This document shows, piece after piece, positions 36,201-48,422 of a stretch of DNA of 64,000 nt (within the stretch, counting starts at the first letter, position 1; each line of letters begins with the position of its first letter). The notes under the pieces were generated by a model, which was not told where the DNA came from, searched no databases, and worked only from the letters and a program-made list of their open reading frames with translations. Position numbers and translations under genes: made by a program. The stretch is taken from assembly GCA_031472005.1 (NCBI GenBank), contig PZJY01000010.1, positions 1,178,001-1,242,000 on the forward strand, read 5' to 3'. Origin of the DNA: Tetracladium setigerum. Taxonomy: Eukaryota; Ascomycota; Leotiomycetes; Helotiales.

Positions 36201-37364
36201 CTTGACCGACTTCTCGTAATTCGACTGGCGATCTTCAAATACTTGACCTGACTTGACATAGGCTTCGGCATCTTTTCGTGCCTGCTTACTGAGACTCTTT
36301 TGATCCCGAACAATATGTGTCTTCACATCTTCGAAGTAGCGCTTAAGAATATTTCGGAATCGTTCTTGTAGCTCAGGAGACGCCAGAGGTGGATCGTCAG
36401 ACTCGTTAGTGACGGACGTAGGCTCGTCCGCCGATTCACCATCAGCTTCCGCGGTGCCATTAGATTTTGTAGTACCGTCTTCCTCGACAGTCTTTCGACC
36501 CTCGGCCCAGCATCTTGTACACCCAAAATGTCCCAGCCAAAAGCTTTGACAAAAATAACCAGGAGAGGCAGGTTCGCGTGGTCTCTGTCGTGGCCAAGTA
36601 AATCCTTCAGAACTTCCAGAGGGAAGGGTTCCGCACCTCCTCCCTTGCCACTGCCATTGACCTTCGATTTGGCATCCAAAGTTTTGCTGGCGGTTCCTGA
36701 GAGAGACTCCTTGCCCCTGGAGGTATCATCTGGTTTGCTGACATCATCGAGCGTTCTCAATACACCCACTAGCCATAGTTCCGTGACAACCCTCAAAAGC
36801 ACTCTTTGGCGGACTATACGCTCCTTTTCCTCCTTTTCTCGAGTATCTGCCGCGAGGTTCTTCAAGAGAGCTTTCTCCGGTGTCGCCAATCCTTTGCCAA
36901 CGAGCCAGCCCAGATACTCTGTGAATTCAGCAGGCCCAAAACGTTGATGGAGCGCGCTGACAATTTCCACGCCGGCCTCGATCTCCCCTGGCGACTTCAG
37001 CTTGCAGAGCCCCTCGTAGCATGCAGATATGATCTCGGAGAGGTATTTGTGTAAGCTAAGAGTTCGGATCTCTTGTATGAAGGTGCTCAGGGTCGCAGCA
37101 GTGATTGCAGTTCGGAGGCGTTTGATGAAGGCTGTATTCTTCTTTAGAGAGGAGTCGAGAGATTTGTTGACATCGAAGACTCCTAGGGCACCTAGTTAAT
37201 CTCTCCCCCGGCACATGAGCTCCGCAGACCGACCTTTCTCTTCATTCCAAACCCGCCCGTTCAAGTCGCGCAACTCGCCTGCAAACTTGACGTCAGCCAA
37301 AACCAATTCACATGTGCGTACAAGCCGCCGGTCCATAATACTCACGCTTCCTCTTTCGATCCAT
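33242..37364 (-). CDS. UPF2: nonsense-mediated decay factor UPF2/NMD2, two apparent frameshifts
   Basis: Eight exons on the minus strand. The first two are 37346-37364 (MDRKRKR) and 37234-37278 (ELRDLNGRVWNEEK), then a long exon 37191-35108. UPF2 bridges UPF1 and UPF3 in nonsense-mediated mRNA decay and is built of three MIF4G domains. Visible here are the N-terminal VFDVNKSLDSSLKKNTAFIK, a first MIF4G block with a Lys/Glu-rich linker, the third-MIF4G region (PETAP..MTSFLETLKRKK, QQERMLIENAVYYVDPP, FGNIHLLAILASALYRYH, RIRLVATLLETCG), an acidic Asp/Glu stretch, and the C-terminal UPF1-binding region (NNFVRSDKSS to the end). Two breaks occur: one missing base at the run 36506-36508, and an apparent loss of two bases at 35353-35356. 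With three bases added, exons 1-3 total 2,151 bases, ending in phase 0 as the splice requires. Confidence 0.94.
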
Positions 37365-39484
37365 CTTGATCAACGTAGGTCCTCCAAGGCCAATGTTACT
37401 GCTCCGACGTTTGGTGGTGTTATGTGTTGCTTCGTGATTTCCCCCACATTCCTGTTTAGGGTCGCATCAAGGACCAACGAAAGTTTAACTCTGCAGAGGC
37501 AGTTAAATGCATCTGAATGCCCTGCTACTTGACGAAAGGGTCCCGATGTTGACTAGACAGGTCGGATGTTTGTCTGTGGAAAGAATGTGCGCGTGGTTTG
37601 GTAAAGCAGCAGAAGTACTGTTCTGTACTGTATCTTGTGGTTTGTGGAAGGTGCCTTTTGGGCCGAAGTTCATGACAAAATAAATTAGCGCGTCAGGTCC
37701 CCCCCGCTTTGGGTAGTGGTGAATCAAACAGTAGGTACTCTAAACTTTAAAGATTCACCATTGGCGCGTTTTTCATCGGATGGTGAAGTCAATCTTACCT
37801 ATTTTTATGCTCTACTTATTCGCTTTGTCTCTGGTTTGTGAAGTGTCAAACAAGCAGCGCATTTGATATGTGACCACACCGGCACAGGTGATCGTTGCAC
37901 CCCTACAATATCTACCTAGTGCAGGTACTGATTTTATACTAAGGTAGATACTCCAGCTATGTGCCCTTTCTCATGGGTTACAATATCCTGGGACACGTAG
38001 CACTGAAAGGAGCGCCATCCATCCATTCATTATTGCTGCAGTGGTGCTGTCTGGTGATGATACCTAACAACGTGCTTGCATCATCGATGGTTTTGATTGC
38101 GCATCAACCTTTTCCTGTCTTGTCAAAGATAGTCTCGCTCTAACTGGTGTTGGCGTTGGGCGAGCTGTTGCCCACTAAGGTGATATATCAATCATCATTG
38201 CAGACCCCGAGAGAAGCATTGTCGTTGTTTGATGCCAATACGCCGATACCGATACCCGCCCGTGTGCATCTCGGCATTGAAACTCCGAAAAAGTCGCCAA
38301 GTATATCACGTGACATTGCCCAGATAACTTGATCCGTCCTGGAAGATGGGATGGGGGCGACGTAGCAACACCATAGAAATGGATCTCAACTGTCGGATGC
38401 ATCAACAGCTGAGCTGGGAGCTGGGAGCTCAGTGCCGCCTTTCTCCTTCTTCGAAATAATCAAGCGGCTACTTAGTGAGTTTCGCGGCCTTGCTCTTGAG
38501 CTGGTGGTACAGTAGTACAGGGCCAGTCCTCAACTTTGTGCTGTCCTGCGCTTCCTTGAACCTCTCTCTCCTATCGGATTTGTGTTGCACGCAAACCATT
38601 TCGTGTTTTCTCTAGTCAATTGATTGTATTTTACAGGACGAAGCTCTTGTCTATCTCTCGCTTTCTCGACTTCTCTCTGTTTGCGTAAGCAGAAAAGGAT
38701 TGGAGATCCGGAGTTCGTGGGTGATGAGATGAGCGATATGCTTCCGTTCTTTGCTTTCAATTGCATTGCTTCTTTCTGCGGTGGTGTCGATCAATCTATG
38801 TACCTGGCCCTGGGGGTTAAGTCAGCGTCAGGTTAGAGCATTTCCATGGAGCGATGGCGAGATTTGCGCGTTTTCTGTTTCCCGGAGAAAGGTTGGAGCT
38901 TGACTTTGAAGTTGTGGATGCTGCTGGTGGAGCCCATTGGCTACTGATAAGAGCAAAAGTTCTTCCCTCAATCTTCCACGCCATTGTCATGACATCCATT
39001 CTCTCCACGCTGATAGTCGATTTAAGATCCGCGGAAGTCGTGTACGCCATGGCCAGATAGCCGTCCAGAATCTCACATTCCAGCTCTTCACAATCGCTTT
39101 ATCAGGACCCCCAAGTGGCGGCAGATCTCACCTTCTCCACGCCAGAGCAGTGTTTGCGAGGTACCCCATCTCCGAATGAGAAAAACCTTACACTTGATTG
39201 GTAGTAGACTGGTCTTGATCAAACATGTTATCCTGATCTCGTCTTCCTGGTCGTCTCTTCTACTACTGCCCTCTTTCTCTCTCTTCGATGTCGTCCATTG
39301 TCTACCACTATCAATCAATCCAATTCCATTCTGCGCAATCAATAAACATTCCATATTGCAGGGTTGATTAGTATCACAATCTTCAATTACTGGCTGGGGT
39401 TGTACGCTGCTCTGGACACACACTCAAGATATCTATTTGTCCCGATCCTTATCTGAAAGAGGCTCATTCTGTCCTTCCTTCACA
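37365..39484. promoter_or_regulatory. divergent region UPF2 / nitrate reductase
   Basis: About 2.1 kb between diverging genes. The UPF2 side has nothing specific. The nitrate reductase side contains several GATA-type sites. Repeated GAGCTGG words lie near 38410-38440. No protein gene supported. Confidence 0.45.
38945..39454 (+). promoter_or_regulatory. GATA-factor sites upstream of nitrate reductase
   Basis: HGATAR matches are seen at 38945-38951 (TGATAAG), 39011-39016 (TGATAG), 39055-39060 (AGATAG) and, on the minus strand, 39448-39454 (AGATAAG). AreA/NIT2 GATA factors relieve nitrogen repression of nitrate reductase through such sites. Near 39028 ATCCGCGG is one base from the NirA consensus CTCCGHGG. 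These are short motifs, so occupancy is inference. Confidence 0.45.
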
Positions 39485-42246
39485 ATGTCTACCGAATCTA
39501 CCCCTCGGTTGTGTCCAAAACCAGATATCAACATGTCCAAACCGGTCACTCCATTATCAAAGACCCTGGTCGAATTCCCTCCAACGCCTCCAAAATCAGA
39601 AGATGCCAGCGAAGCGTCAGCAGAAAACTCTCCCACATCCTCGAGGCGAGACAGCATCAACTTGATACCCAGTCGTTACCCTCTTCCTCCTCCATCAACT
39701 GCACCTACCGCAATTCTCAAGGAAGACTTGAAGACTCCCGACAACCATGTACCGCGAGACTCGAGGTTGATCCGGCTCACGGGCATCCATCCTTTCAATG
39801 TCGAAGCACCTCTTTCTGCCCTCTACGACGAGGGATTTCTTACCTCCCTGAGCTCTTCTATGTTCGAAACCACGGTGCCGTACCAGAGGTTGACGATGCA
39901 TCAATACCGGATTGGGAGTTCACAGTCGAAGGAATGGTGAGACATCCACTTACCATATCATTCAAACAACTTCTCGCCGAATATGAGCAAATCACAGTGC
40001 CAATCACCCTCGTCTGTGCTGGTAACCGGAGGAAGGAGCAGAATCAAGTTCGAAAATCCAAGGGCTTCTCATGGGGTGCAGCTGGGGTCTCAACTGCACT
40101 TTGGACTGGTGTTGCGATTGGGGAAATCTTGAAACGGGCTGCTCCTCTCCGAGGGGCTCGATACGTCTGCATGGAGGGTGCCGACAAGCTTCCCAACGGC
40201 TACTATGGAACATCGCTAAAGCTCAACTGGGCTATGGACCCAAACAAGGGCATCATGCTCGCCCATAAGATGAATGGAGAGATGCTGACACCTGATCATG
40301 GGAAGCCACTACGGGTTGTCGTCCCTGGTCAAATCGGAGGGCGTAGCGTAAAATGGCTTAAAAGACTCATTGTCACTCCAGAACCAAGCGATAACTGGTA
40401 TCACATTTATGACAACAGAGTCCTTCCGACGATGATCAGTCCCGAGCAAAGTGCCAACGAAACGAAGTGGTGGACCGACGAGCGATATGCCATCTACGAT
40501 CTCAGCACCAATAGTGCCACAGCGTATCCAGCCCACGACGAAAAGCTCTCGCTTATCAATGCTCCCGAAACCTACAGAGCAAAAGGATATGCATACGGCG
40601 GTGGTGGTAGGCGAGTCACGAGGGTTGAGGTCACACTTGACAAGGGGTTTCTTGGGCCTTAGCTGATATCCGATATCACGAGGATGACTATCGTAACAAC
40701 GCGGACGAGAACGAGATGTTGTTTGGTGGCAAGATAGACATGGATTGGAGGGAGACATCTTTCACGTGGTGTTTTTGGGAAATTGATTTGAAAGTCTCGG
40801 ATTTGGCTTTGGCCGGAGATATCATGGTTCGTGGTATGGATGAGAGTATGAACGTTCAACCAAGAGACATGTACTGGAGTGTCCTAGGCATGATGAACAA
40901 CCCTTGGTTCAGAGTGAGCATCACCAATGACGGCCACAACTTGCATTTCGAACACCCAACTCAACCTGCCTTGATGCCGGGTGGATGGATGGAAAAGGTC
41001 AAAGCCAGAGGAGGCAATCTTGCCAACGGATTTTGGGGCGAGAAAATGGGAGGAGACGACGAAGAAGAAGTTGTAGTGGAAGCAGTCAAGGAGATCTCAA
41101 TGACAAAAGAGGGTCTCAAACAAGAAGTCAGCCTTGCGGATCTACAAAAACACGACGGAGATGATAATCCATGGTTTGTCGTCAACGGCGAAGTCTATGA
41201 TGGTACTGCCTTCCTTGAAGGACATCCAGGAGGTGCAACAAGTATCATCGGTGCAGCTGGCCAAGACGCAACCGATGAATTCATGGCCATCCGTAAGTAA
41301 TCCTCCCCTCCTCTTAAACAAACTTTACTGACGTCCCTCCCAGACTCCGAAACTGCCAAAGCAATGATGCCAGACTACCACATCGGCACCCTCTCCCCGC
41401 CTCCCTCGCCGCACTCCACGCCCCAAAAGATGCCACTGAAGAAACCGACACACTCCGACCCATCTTCCTACAACCCAAAACATGGACCAAAGCCCTCCTC
41501 ACCAACAAAACAATCATCTCGTCCGACACACGCATCTTCACATTCAAACTCGAACACGCCGCTCAAATCACCGCTTTACCAATTGGCCAACATCTCATGA
41601 TGCGTCTACGCGACCCCGTCACACGCGAAGCCATCATTCGTTCCTACACACCTATCTCCGAAGGCACCGAACCTGGTTTCCTACATATTTTGATTAAAGT
41701 CTACTTTGACACCCCGAGAAAGTGGGTGGTAAGATGACAAAGGCGCTGGACTCGATCCCAACAGGGCATTTTGTTGATTTCAAAGGCCCGATTGGTAAAT
41801 TCGAGTACTTAGGTAACGGCAACTGTACGATCAGTGGCAAAGCCAGATCCGTGAAGAGATTCATCATGATCTGTGGTGGATCGGGAATCACACCCATCTT
41901 CCAAGTCCTCCGAGCCGTTCTCAAAGACGACAATGACCCCACCAAATGCTTGGTCCTGGATGGGAATCGCCTGGAGGAAGATATCCTCTGTCGAGAAGAT
42001 ATCGATGCGCTGGTCAAGGGCCGGGAGGAAAAGTGTAGATTAATTCATACTCTGACGAAACCGTCGAAGGGATGGACCGGTGCGGTGGGGAGGATAGGTC
42101 AGGAGATGTTGGAGAGGGAAGTGGGCAAGTGTGATGGGAAAGGGGAGAGCTTGGTTCTGGTTTGTGGACCGGGTGCTTTGGAGATTGCTGTTAAGGAGAT
42201 TTTGGGTGGATTGGGGTGGGGGGAGACGAATCTGTTGTTCTTCTGA
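39485..42246 (+). CDS. niaD: assimilatory nitrate reductase (NAD(P)H), four apparent frameshifts
   Basis: Exons 39485-41292 and 41344-42246, intron 41293-41343. It reduces nitrate to nitrite using Mo-pterin, heme and FAD. In order: the N-terminal VPRDSRLIRLTGIHPFN; the Mo-pterin domain (ELFYVRNHGAVP, TLVCAGNRRKEQN with the Mo-ligand Cys, then GFSWGAAGVSTALWTGV); the dimerisation domain (MEDW-like MDWRETSFTWCFWEIDL); the cytochrome b5 domain with EGHPGGATS; the FAD motif RSYTPIS; and the NAD(P)H motifs GGSGITPIFQV and CGPGALE. The frame breaks at C/G runs 39846-39848, 40644-40647, 41395-41398 and 41712-41715. One added base at each yields 904 residues, the normal size, and restores FLTSPELFYV, KGVSWALADIRY, LSPASLAALH and FDTPEKVGGK. 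No nitrite reductase or transporter neighbours it. Confidence 0.96.
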
Positions 42247-42883
42247 TTGGTCGGTAGGGAGTGAAAGAGGGAGGAGGGGTATGATATGAATGGGTATATA
42301 TATGGAATCTGTTTGGAGTATGGAGATGGATGGAGTTAATGAGACATGAAATCGCTTTAGTGACGATCTGTTATTTGGATTAGTTTTTGACGAGATTCTT
42401 TTTTGGAGCTTTATATCATTATTCAGTTCAGAATCAAAAGCATATTTTTCTTCCACTATCAGATCCAACTTGTGCTGTTGTGCAATGTGTAGAGGTCAAG
42501 TTTACTGTTTACAGCAGGACTTTGACTTTCACTGAGACAAAAGATAAAGAGTCCTCAATTTGGTGTAGGTAGAGACTTCTCCGCTACCTTTCCTTTCCTT
42601 TCCTTTGCAAAAAGACAAAGAGGCAAAAGGTGCAAACTTGCGATAGATTTGCGATGAGGTGAACCTAGTAAAGGAAGATCAGGCTTTGAAATGGAAGGGG
42701 GATTTTTTGATACGAAAATGGTGGTGTGTTTTTGCATTTCGTGTGTCGTCAAAACCAACCAACACACGAGGAGATTTAAGACCGCTTCCTTGAACTAGAA
42801 TGAAAGGATTCACGTAGAGCTGAAACCCGACGTACTTGTCGTATTTCATCGAAATCTGGGTGCCCATCTTTGCCATACCTTGA
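42247..42883. other. convergent intergenic region
   Basis: About 640 bp between nitrate reductase and the thioesterase 3' ends. A CCTTT repeat (about four units) lies at about 42585-42606. No gene supported. Confidence 0.4.
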
Positions 42884-43532
42884 CTAGAGCTTGGGATCTA
42901 TACTAACTTTCCCATGCTCGCAAATACTCATCACCGCACCATCACTCTCCCTCTTCATTACTCCCTTCAACGAACATAATCTCTTTCCGGCATGGATAAC
43001 CTCACACTCAACAAGAACCTTCACCCCAGCCGCCACCGGTCGAATGTAGGTTACATTCAACGTCCGAGAGACGCCTGCGTACTCCCACTAATTTAAACGA
43101 AATCATTAGCCAGCTGAACTTTCACATATTCCATGGCAGTACAAACGTACGAAGCCTTCCTTTGCAATAGGCGCCAAAGCGCAAGTAGTTGCGAAATCAA
43201 AAATCGTAGAAGCGCATCCCCCGTGCAGGTTTCCAAGCCGATTGCAGTGTTCTGGCTGCACAGTATATTCAAATGTGACGGAGCCTGGATTTGTAGAAGC
43301 AGCGATGAGCTTGAGGTTGTCTCGCATGAGATCTGATCCCCATCCCTAGAGGACAGTTAGTGCATTGCATTGCAAGTAATTATACCCAAAAGGTCTTGCT
43401 TACTGGTGCTTCTGCAGGAGCTACCTCGAATACCCAGGTGTTGATTCTTTCGAGAACGGATAGTCTGGAGTCCAATGGAATTCCTACGATCTCCTTCCCT
43501 TCCGCTACGCCTGGTGTAGAAACAGGTGCCAT
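42884..43532 (-). CDS. hotdog-fold thioesterase (PaaI/ACOT13-like)
   Basis: Three exons: 43404-43532, 43151-43345 and 42884-43087; 175 residues. Single-hotdog thioesterases of this type hydrolyse acyl-CoA esters. The central exon carries the motif NRLGNLHGGCASTIFDFATT, where the HGG turn and the following helix with an acidic residue form the active site. The last exon gives the closing strands (VSRTLNVTYIRPVAAG, VLVECEVIHAGKRL). The substrate cannot be told from sequence. It diverges from SMC2 with only about 350 bp between starts. Clean frame and splice sites. Confidence 0.88.
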
Positions 43533-43885
43533 AATTTGATGGTTTTGGTTAGATATTTACGAGAGTGGTTATAACATATTACTTTGTAAAGAAGAAAATG
43601 AAGATGCCCTCAAACAATTTGACGTCAAAGAGAACCAATGTCTGGGGTTGAATTCCTTCCGAGGTTGTCCCGCCCGCTTTTTGCTTTATCTGGCGCCGAG
43701 GTTGGCTGATTATGCATGGCTGCCTGAGCACGTGGTGATAGAATGTTGGTGCCTTAAGGCAACACCCGTGATCGCGTTTTGTTTATTGACTTTCGCGTTG
43801 GCAAACAAAGTGCTTTTGGAGAGTGGAACAACCGAAATTTCGACAAAGTACACAACACCAAATACATCTCCTCACCGCCGCCAAA
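43533..43885. promoter_or_regulatory. shared divergent promoter thioesterase / SMC2
   Basis: Only 353 bp separate two diverging start codons, so promoter elements are probably shared. I identify no defined site. Confidence 0.45.
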
Positions 43886-46800
43886 ATGAGGGTTGTCGAA
43901 GTTATTATAGATGTGTGATCACCTTCCCCTTAGATTCTAGTATTTGGCTGACGGAAGTAGGGATTTAAATCGTACGCTGTGCGGACGGTCATTTCAGGAT
44001 GGTAAACAATGCACAACGGCATCTGCGTTCCAGCGATACTGACTCTTTGACAGGGACGAGAGTTTCAATTCGATTACAGGATTAAATGGAAGTGGAAAAT
44101 CAAATATTCTAGATGCGATATGTTTTGTTTTGGGCATAACAAACATGACAACAGTCCGAGCACAAAATCTCCAGGTGATGCGCCCTGATCTTCCAAAGCC
44201 AAACCGTACTGATTTAGTTGTGTTAGGATCTTATCTACAAGCGTGGGCAGGCAGGAGTTACAAAGGCTAGTGTGACCATCGTTTTCGACAATCGCGACAA
44301 GAAGAAGTCCCCAATTGGATTCGAGGAATACGCCCAGATCAGCGTTACAAGACAAATTGTACTAGGCGGTACCAGTAAATATCTCATAAACGGCCACCGA
44401 GCGCAGCAACAGACTGTCCAGAACCTCTTCCAATCTGTTCAACTCAACATCAACAATCCCAATTTCCTCATTATGCAAGGCCGGATTACAAAGGTCTTAA
44501 ACATGAAGGCGGTGGAGATTTTAGCAATGATTGAGGAAGCTGCTGGCACAAGAATGTTCGAGGACAGGAGGGACAAAGCATTCAAGACGATGGCCAAGAA
44601 GGAGATGAAGGTGCAGGAGATCACCGAATTACTCAAAGACGAAATCGAGCCCAAATTGGAGAAGTTACGGACGGAGAAACGGGCGTTCCTTGATTTCCAA
44701 CAAACCCAAAACGATTTAGAGCGGCTCACCAGAGTTGTGGTCGCCCACGATTACACCAAATACCAGGAAAAGCTCAAGCAATCGGCTGGGGATCTGGAAG
44801 CGAAGAAACAACGTGCGAAGGATCTAGAGGACAATGCTGCGAGGCTGAAGAACGAGATTGAGAACCTTGCGGAGGATGTGAAAAGAGTGAAGGCCCAACG
44901 GGAGAAGGAGTTAAAGAAGGGTGGTAAAGCGCAAGCACTGGAAGCTGAGGTCAAAAAGCATTCGAACGAGCTCGTACGATTGTCTACTGTTATGGATTTG
45001 AAGAAATCGAGTATGGCCGAAGAAAAGGACCGGAAGTCTACCATTCAGAAAACCGTCTCGGAATTGGAAACTATGTTGAAGCAAAAGACAAAGGTATACG
45101 AGAAGATTCAGGCACAGTATGACAAGGCAAAGGAAGAGCTCGAAAAGCAAAGCCAGGAAGTAGAGACGAAAGAAGAACTCCTACAAACACTACAGACTGG
45201 TGTTGCGTCGAAAGAAGGCCAAGAGAGTGGCTACCAAGGGCAACTTCAAGATGCGAAGAATCGTGCCAGTGCAGCTTCCACAGAACAAGAACAAGCAAAA
45301 CTCAAGACGACCCATCTGGAAAAGCGAATCAAGGAAGAAGAACCACGAGCAAAGAAGGCAAAGGAACAGAATGCTGGATTGCTCAAAGATTTAGAAGGTC
45401 TCCGGTCACAAGCACAGAAGCTTGAGAAGGAGTTGGGCAAACTTGGATTTGAGCCTGGACAGGAGGACGAGATGTACAAACAAGAATCGACTCTCCAACA
45501 AACAATTCGCAAACTTCGGGAACAAACTGATGGCATGAAGCGCAAAGTTGCTAATATTGATTTCAACTACAACGATCCAGCTCCAAATTTTGATAGATCA
45601 AAAGTCAAGGGCTTAGTGGCACAATTGTTTACTCTCGATAAAGATAAGACAGAAGCCGGTACCGCTCTCGAAATCTGTGCTGGAGGCCGTCTTTACAACG
45701 TTGTCGTGGATACAGAGGTCACAGGCACTCAGTTACTTCAAAGGGGCAAACTCAGGAAACGTGTGACCATCATTCCTCTCAACAAAATTGCAGCTTTCAG
45801 AGCGTCAGCAGAGAAGATTGGTGCTGCACAGAGGATCGCCCCTGGAAAGGTCGATCTTGCTTTGTCTCTTATTGGCTACGAGGATGAAGTTTCAACAGCA
45901 ATGGACTATGTTTTCGGAAACACTTTGATTTGCGCTGATGCTGCAACAGCCAAGAGGGTGACTTTCGATCCCAGTATTCGGATGAAGAGTATCACACTTG
46001 AGGGCGACTCGTACGATCCATCAGGGACACTCTCAGGTGGAAGCTCGCCAAACTCGAGTGGTGTTCTTGTCACCCTTCAAAAGGTGAATGAACTTACCAA
46101 GGAGCTTCGATCACAAGAACAAAACCTGGCTGAGCTCCAGGCCACCATGGCTCGCGAGAAGAAGAAGCTCGACCAAGCCAAGAAAATCAAACAGGAGCTA
46201 GATCTCAAGTCCCACGAAATCAAACTCACCGAGGAACAAATCGGCGGCAACTCTTCGTCTTCTATCATCCAAGAAGTTGAGAACATGAAGGCCTCAATTA
46301 TTCAGCTCAAAGCGGACCTTGTCGACGCGAAGAAGCGTCAAGATGAAGCCAACAAGGATGTCAAGAGGATAGAGAAAGACATGAAAGATTTCGACAACAA
46401 TAAGGATGGCAAACTCGTCGAACTCCAAAGCTCTCTTGATTCTTTGAGGAAAGCCCACGTCAAAAACTCTGCTTCTGTCAAGGTCATGCAAAAAGAGCTC
46501 CAGGGTGCCAGACTAGACTCGGAGCAAGTAGGTGGTGACCTTGCTGCTGCACAGGAACAACTTCAAGAGGTTGAGCAAACTCTCAAGGCACAAGCAGAAG
46601 AGATTGCGGAATTGGTTTCTGAGCAAAGTCAAGTCAAGGTCTGTAACTCATCTTTCATTTAATCACCCAATTTGACAATTATAGGATACCCACGACATTG
46701 CTCACGCGCACCTTGATGACGAACGAGCCAAGCTCACTGGTTTCGATGATGAACTTCGGTCGCTCGAGGAAGCATCTAGATCAAAATCTTCCAGCATCAC

Positions 46801-47677
46801 GGAAGGAAGTCTCGAGGGACAGAAACTCGGACATCAAATCGAGAAGTTTCACAAAGAGCAACAAGCTGCCGTTCAAACCGTTGCCCACATGGAGAAAGAA
46901 CACGAGTGGATTGCCGACGAAAAAGACAATTTCGGCCGCACAGGAACCCCATACGATTTCAAGGGCCAAAATATCGCAGAGTGCAAATCCTCATTGAAGA
47001 ACCTGACCGAGCGATTCCAGGGCATGAAGAAGAAGATCAATCCTAAGGTCATGAACATGATCGACAGCGTGGAAAAGAAGGAGGTTGCGCTCAAGAACAT
47101 GATGAGAACTGTCATTCGTGACAAGAAGAAGATTGAGGAAACTATCGTCAGTCTAGACGAGTACAAGAAGAAAGCCCTGCAAGAAACATGGGAGAAAGTC
47201 AATGGCGATTTCGGTCAAATCTTTGCAGAGCTGCTGCCTGGAAGTTTTGCGAAACTCGACCCTCCCGAGGGTAAGACTATTGCTGATGGTCTGGAAGTCA
47301 AAGTCTCTCTCGGTAAAGTCTGGAAACAATCTCTCACTGAATTGAGTGGTGGACAACGGTAGGTCCCTCCTCGAAGAATCCTCTCCTTAAACCCAAGCTG
47401 ACGTTCCCATAGATCTCTCATCGCTCTCTCACTCATCATGGCCCTCCTCCAATTCAAGCCGGCCCCAATGTACATTCTCGATGAAGTAGACGCCGCTCTT
47501 GATCTCTCACACACGCAAAATATCGGTCGGTTGATCAAGACCCGTTTCAAGGGCAGTCAATTCATCGTCGTCAGTTTGAAAGACGGCATGTTCCAGAATG
47601 CGACTCGTATTTTCAGGACGAGATTTGTGGATGGTACTTCAGTTGTGCAGGCTTTAACCGCTGCGGACTTTAAGTAA
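43886..47677 (+). CDS. SMC2: condensin subunit SMC2
   Basis: Six exons: 43886-43912, 43961-44001, 44054-44174, 44227-46638, 46685-47358 and 47413-47677; 1,179 residues, the normal family size. SMC2 pairs with SMC4 in condensin to compact mitotic chromosomes. The N-terminal head has MRVVEVIIDGFKSYA and Walker A GLNGSGKSNILDAICFVLG. A long coiled coil follows, interrupted by the hinge (KGLVAQLFTLD to GTLSGGSSPNSSG), then the second coil and the C-terminal head with signature LSGGQRSLIALSL and Walker B PMYILDEVDAALDLSHTQN. Clustered small 5' exons each restore a conserved word at the splice (D-GFKSY, SGW-DESFNSI, NLQ-DLIYKRGQAG). No frame damage despite the length. Confidence 0.97.
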
Positions 47678-48302
47678 GAAGTCAGTAATTTTTGGTGCTC
47701 GGGTGGATGTTTGTATACTGGTAGCAAGCAAGCATGGTTGGTTGGGGAGTTTTGGGTTTGGTTGGAATAGATATATGGAAGGTCTACTACCTATGGATGA
47801 GGTTAATGATTGTACGAGATACTTATGAATATGATGTTGTTCTGCACGATCGAAACTTAGATGAGCAAGATTATGAGACCTGTTTCGGCGAGTCCTTTAA
47901 TGAGTGAAAAGATGAAAGCACGTTGATTTAATATCGGGCCAAAAGGAGAGATCCAGAATTGTTATTTTTGTTTTGCCCCTGAAAGAAGGAAGCAGGCCTA
48001 CTTTTCTACCGAAATCGATATTCAAGCCAGTCTTCTTAAGGTATTTCGGATTATTGTTTCTGTGTATTCCTCGAGAGGTCATGCTGGACATGATTTTTCA
48101 GAGTGGCAGCGCTCAGTACCACTTAGGAGCTCCCTTATCATCCTACATTGTCACTAGTACAGCAAAAGCATGAGGAATGTCCGCTAAAAAGAAAAGAGAC
48201 CAGGCAACCCAAGTCGTTAAATTTGGTACCTCTCTCTTTCCACGACAACGGACACCTTCAACCTCGTCTCGATTCACCAAGAATAAGTGCAAAAAGGTCA
48301 AA
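47678..48302. other. intergenic region SMC2 3' flank
   Basis: About 620 bp between the SMC2 stop and the 5S rRNA gene. No other feature recognised. Confidence 0.4.
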
Positions 48303-48422
48303 AACATACAACAGCAGGGATTCGCTGGTGGTCACCCACCCAACTACTAATCTACCGATTTGAGGCTTGTGTATGGCAGAGCGGACGGGATGCCCAATTC
48401 TCCTCAATCTATGGTCGTATGT
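48303..48422 (-). rRNA. 5S ribosomal RNA
   Basis: Read on the minus strand it begins ACATACGACCATAG, continues through ATCCCGTCCGCTC, TAGTAGTTGGGTGGGTGACC and ACCAGCGAATCCC, and ends GTTGTATGTT. This matches ascomycete 5S rRNA in length (about 120 nt) and in all invariant blocks. The 5' ACATACGAC and 3' GTTGTATGT ends pair as helix I. The GATTGAGG / CCTCAAATC segments can pair with a bulge as helix III. A run of five T directly follows (plus-strand A at 48300-48304), a normal RNA polymerase III stop. The TAGTAGTTGGGTGGGTGACC block is the internal control region. Isolated 5S genes scattered between protein genes are normal in Pezizomycotina. Confidence 0.95.
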
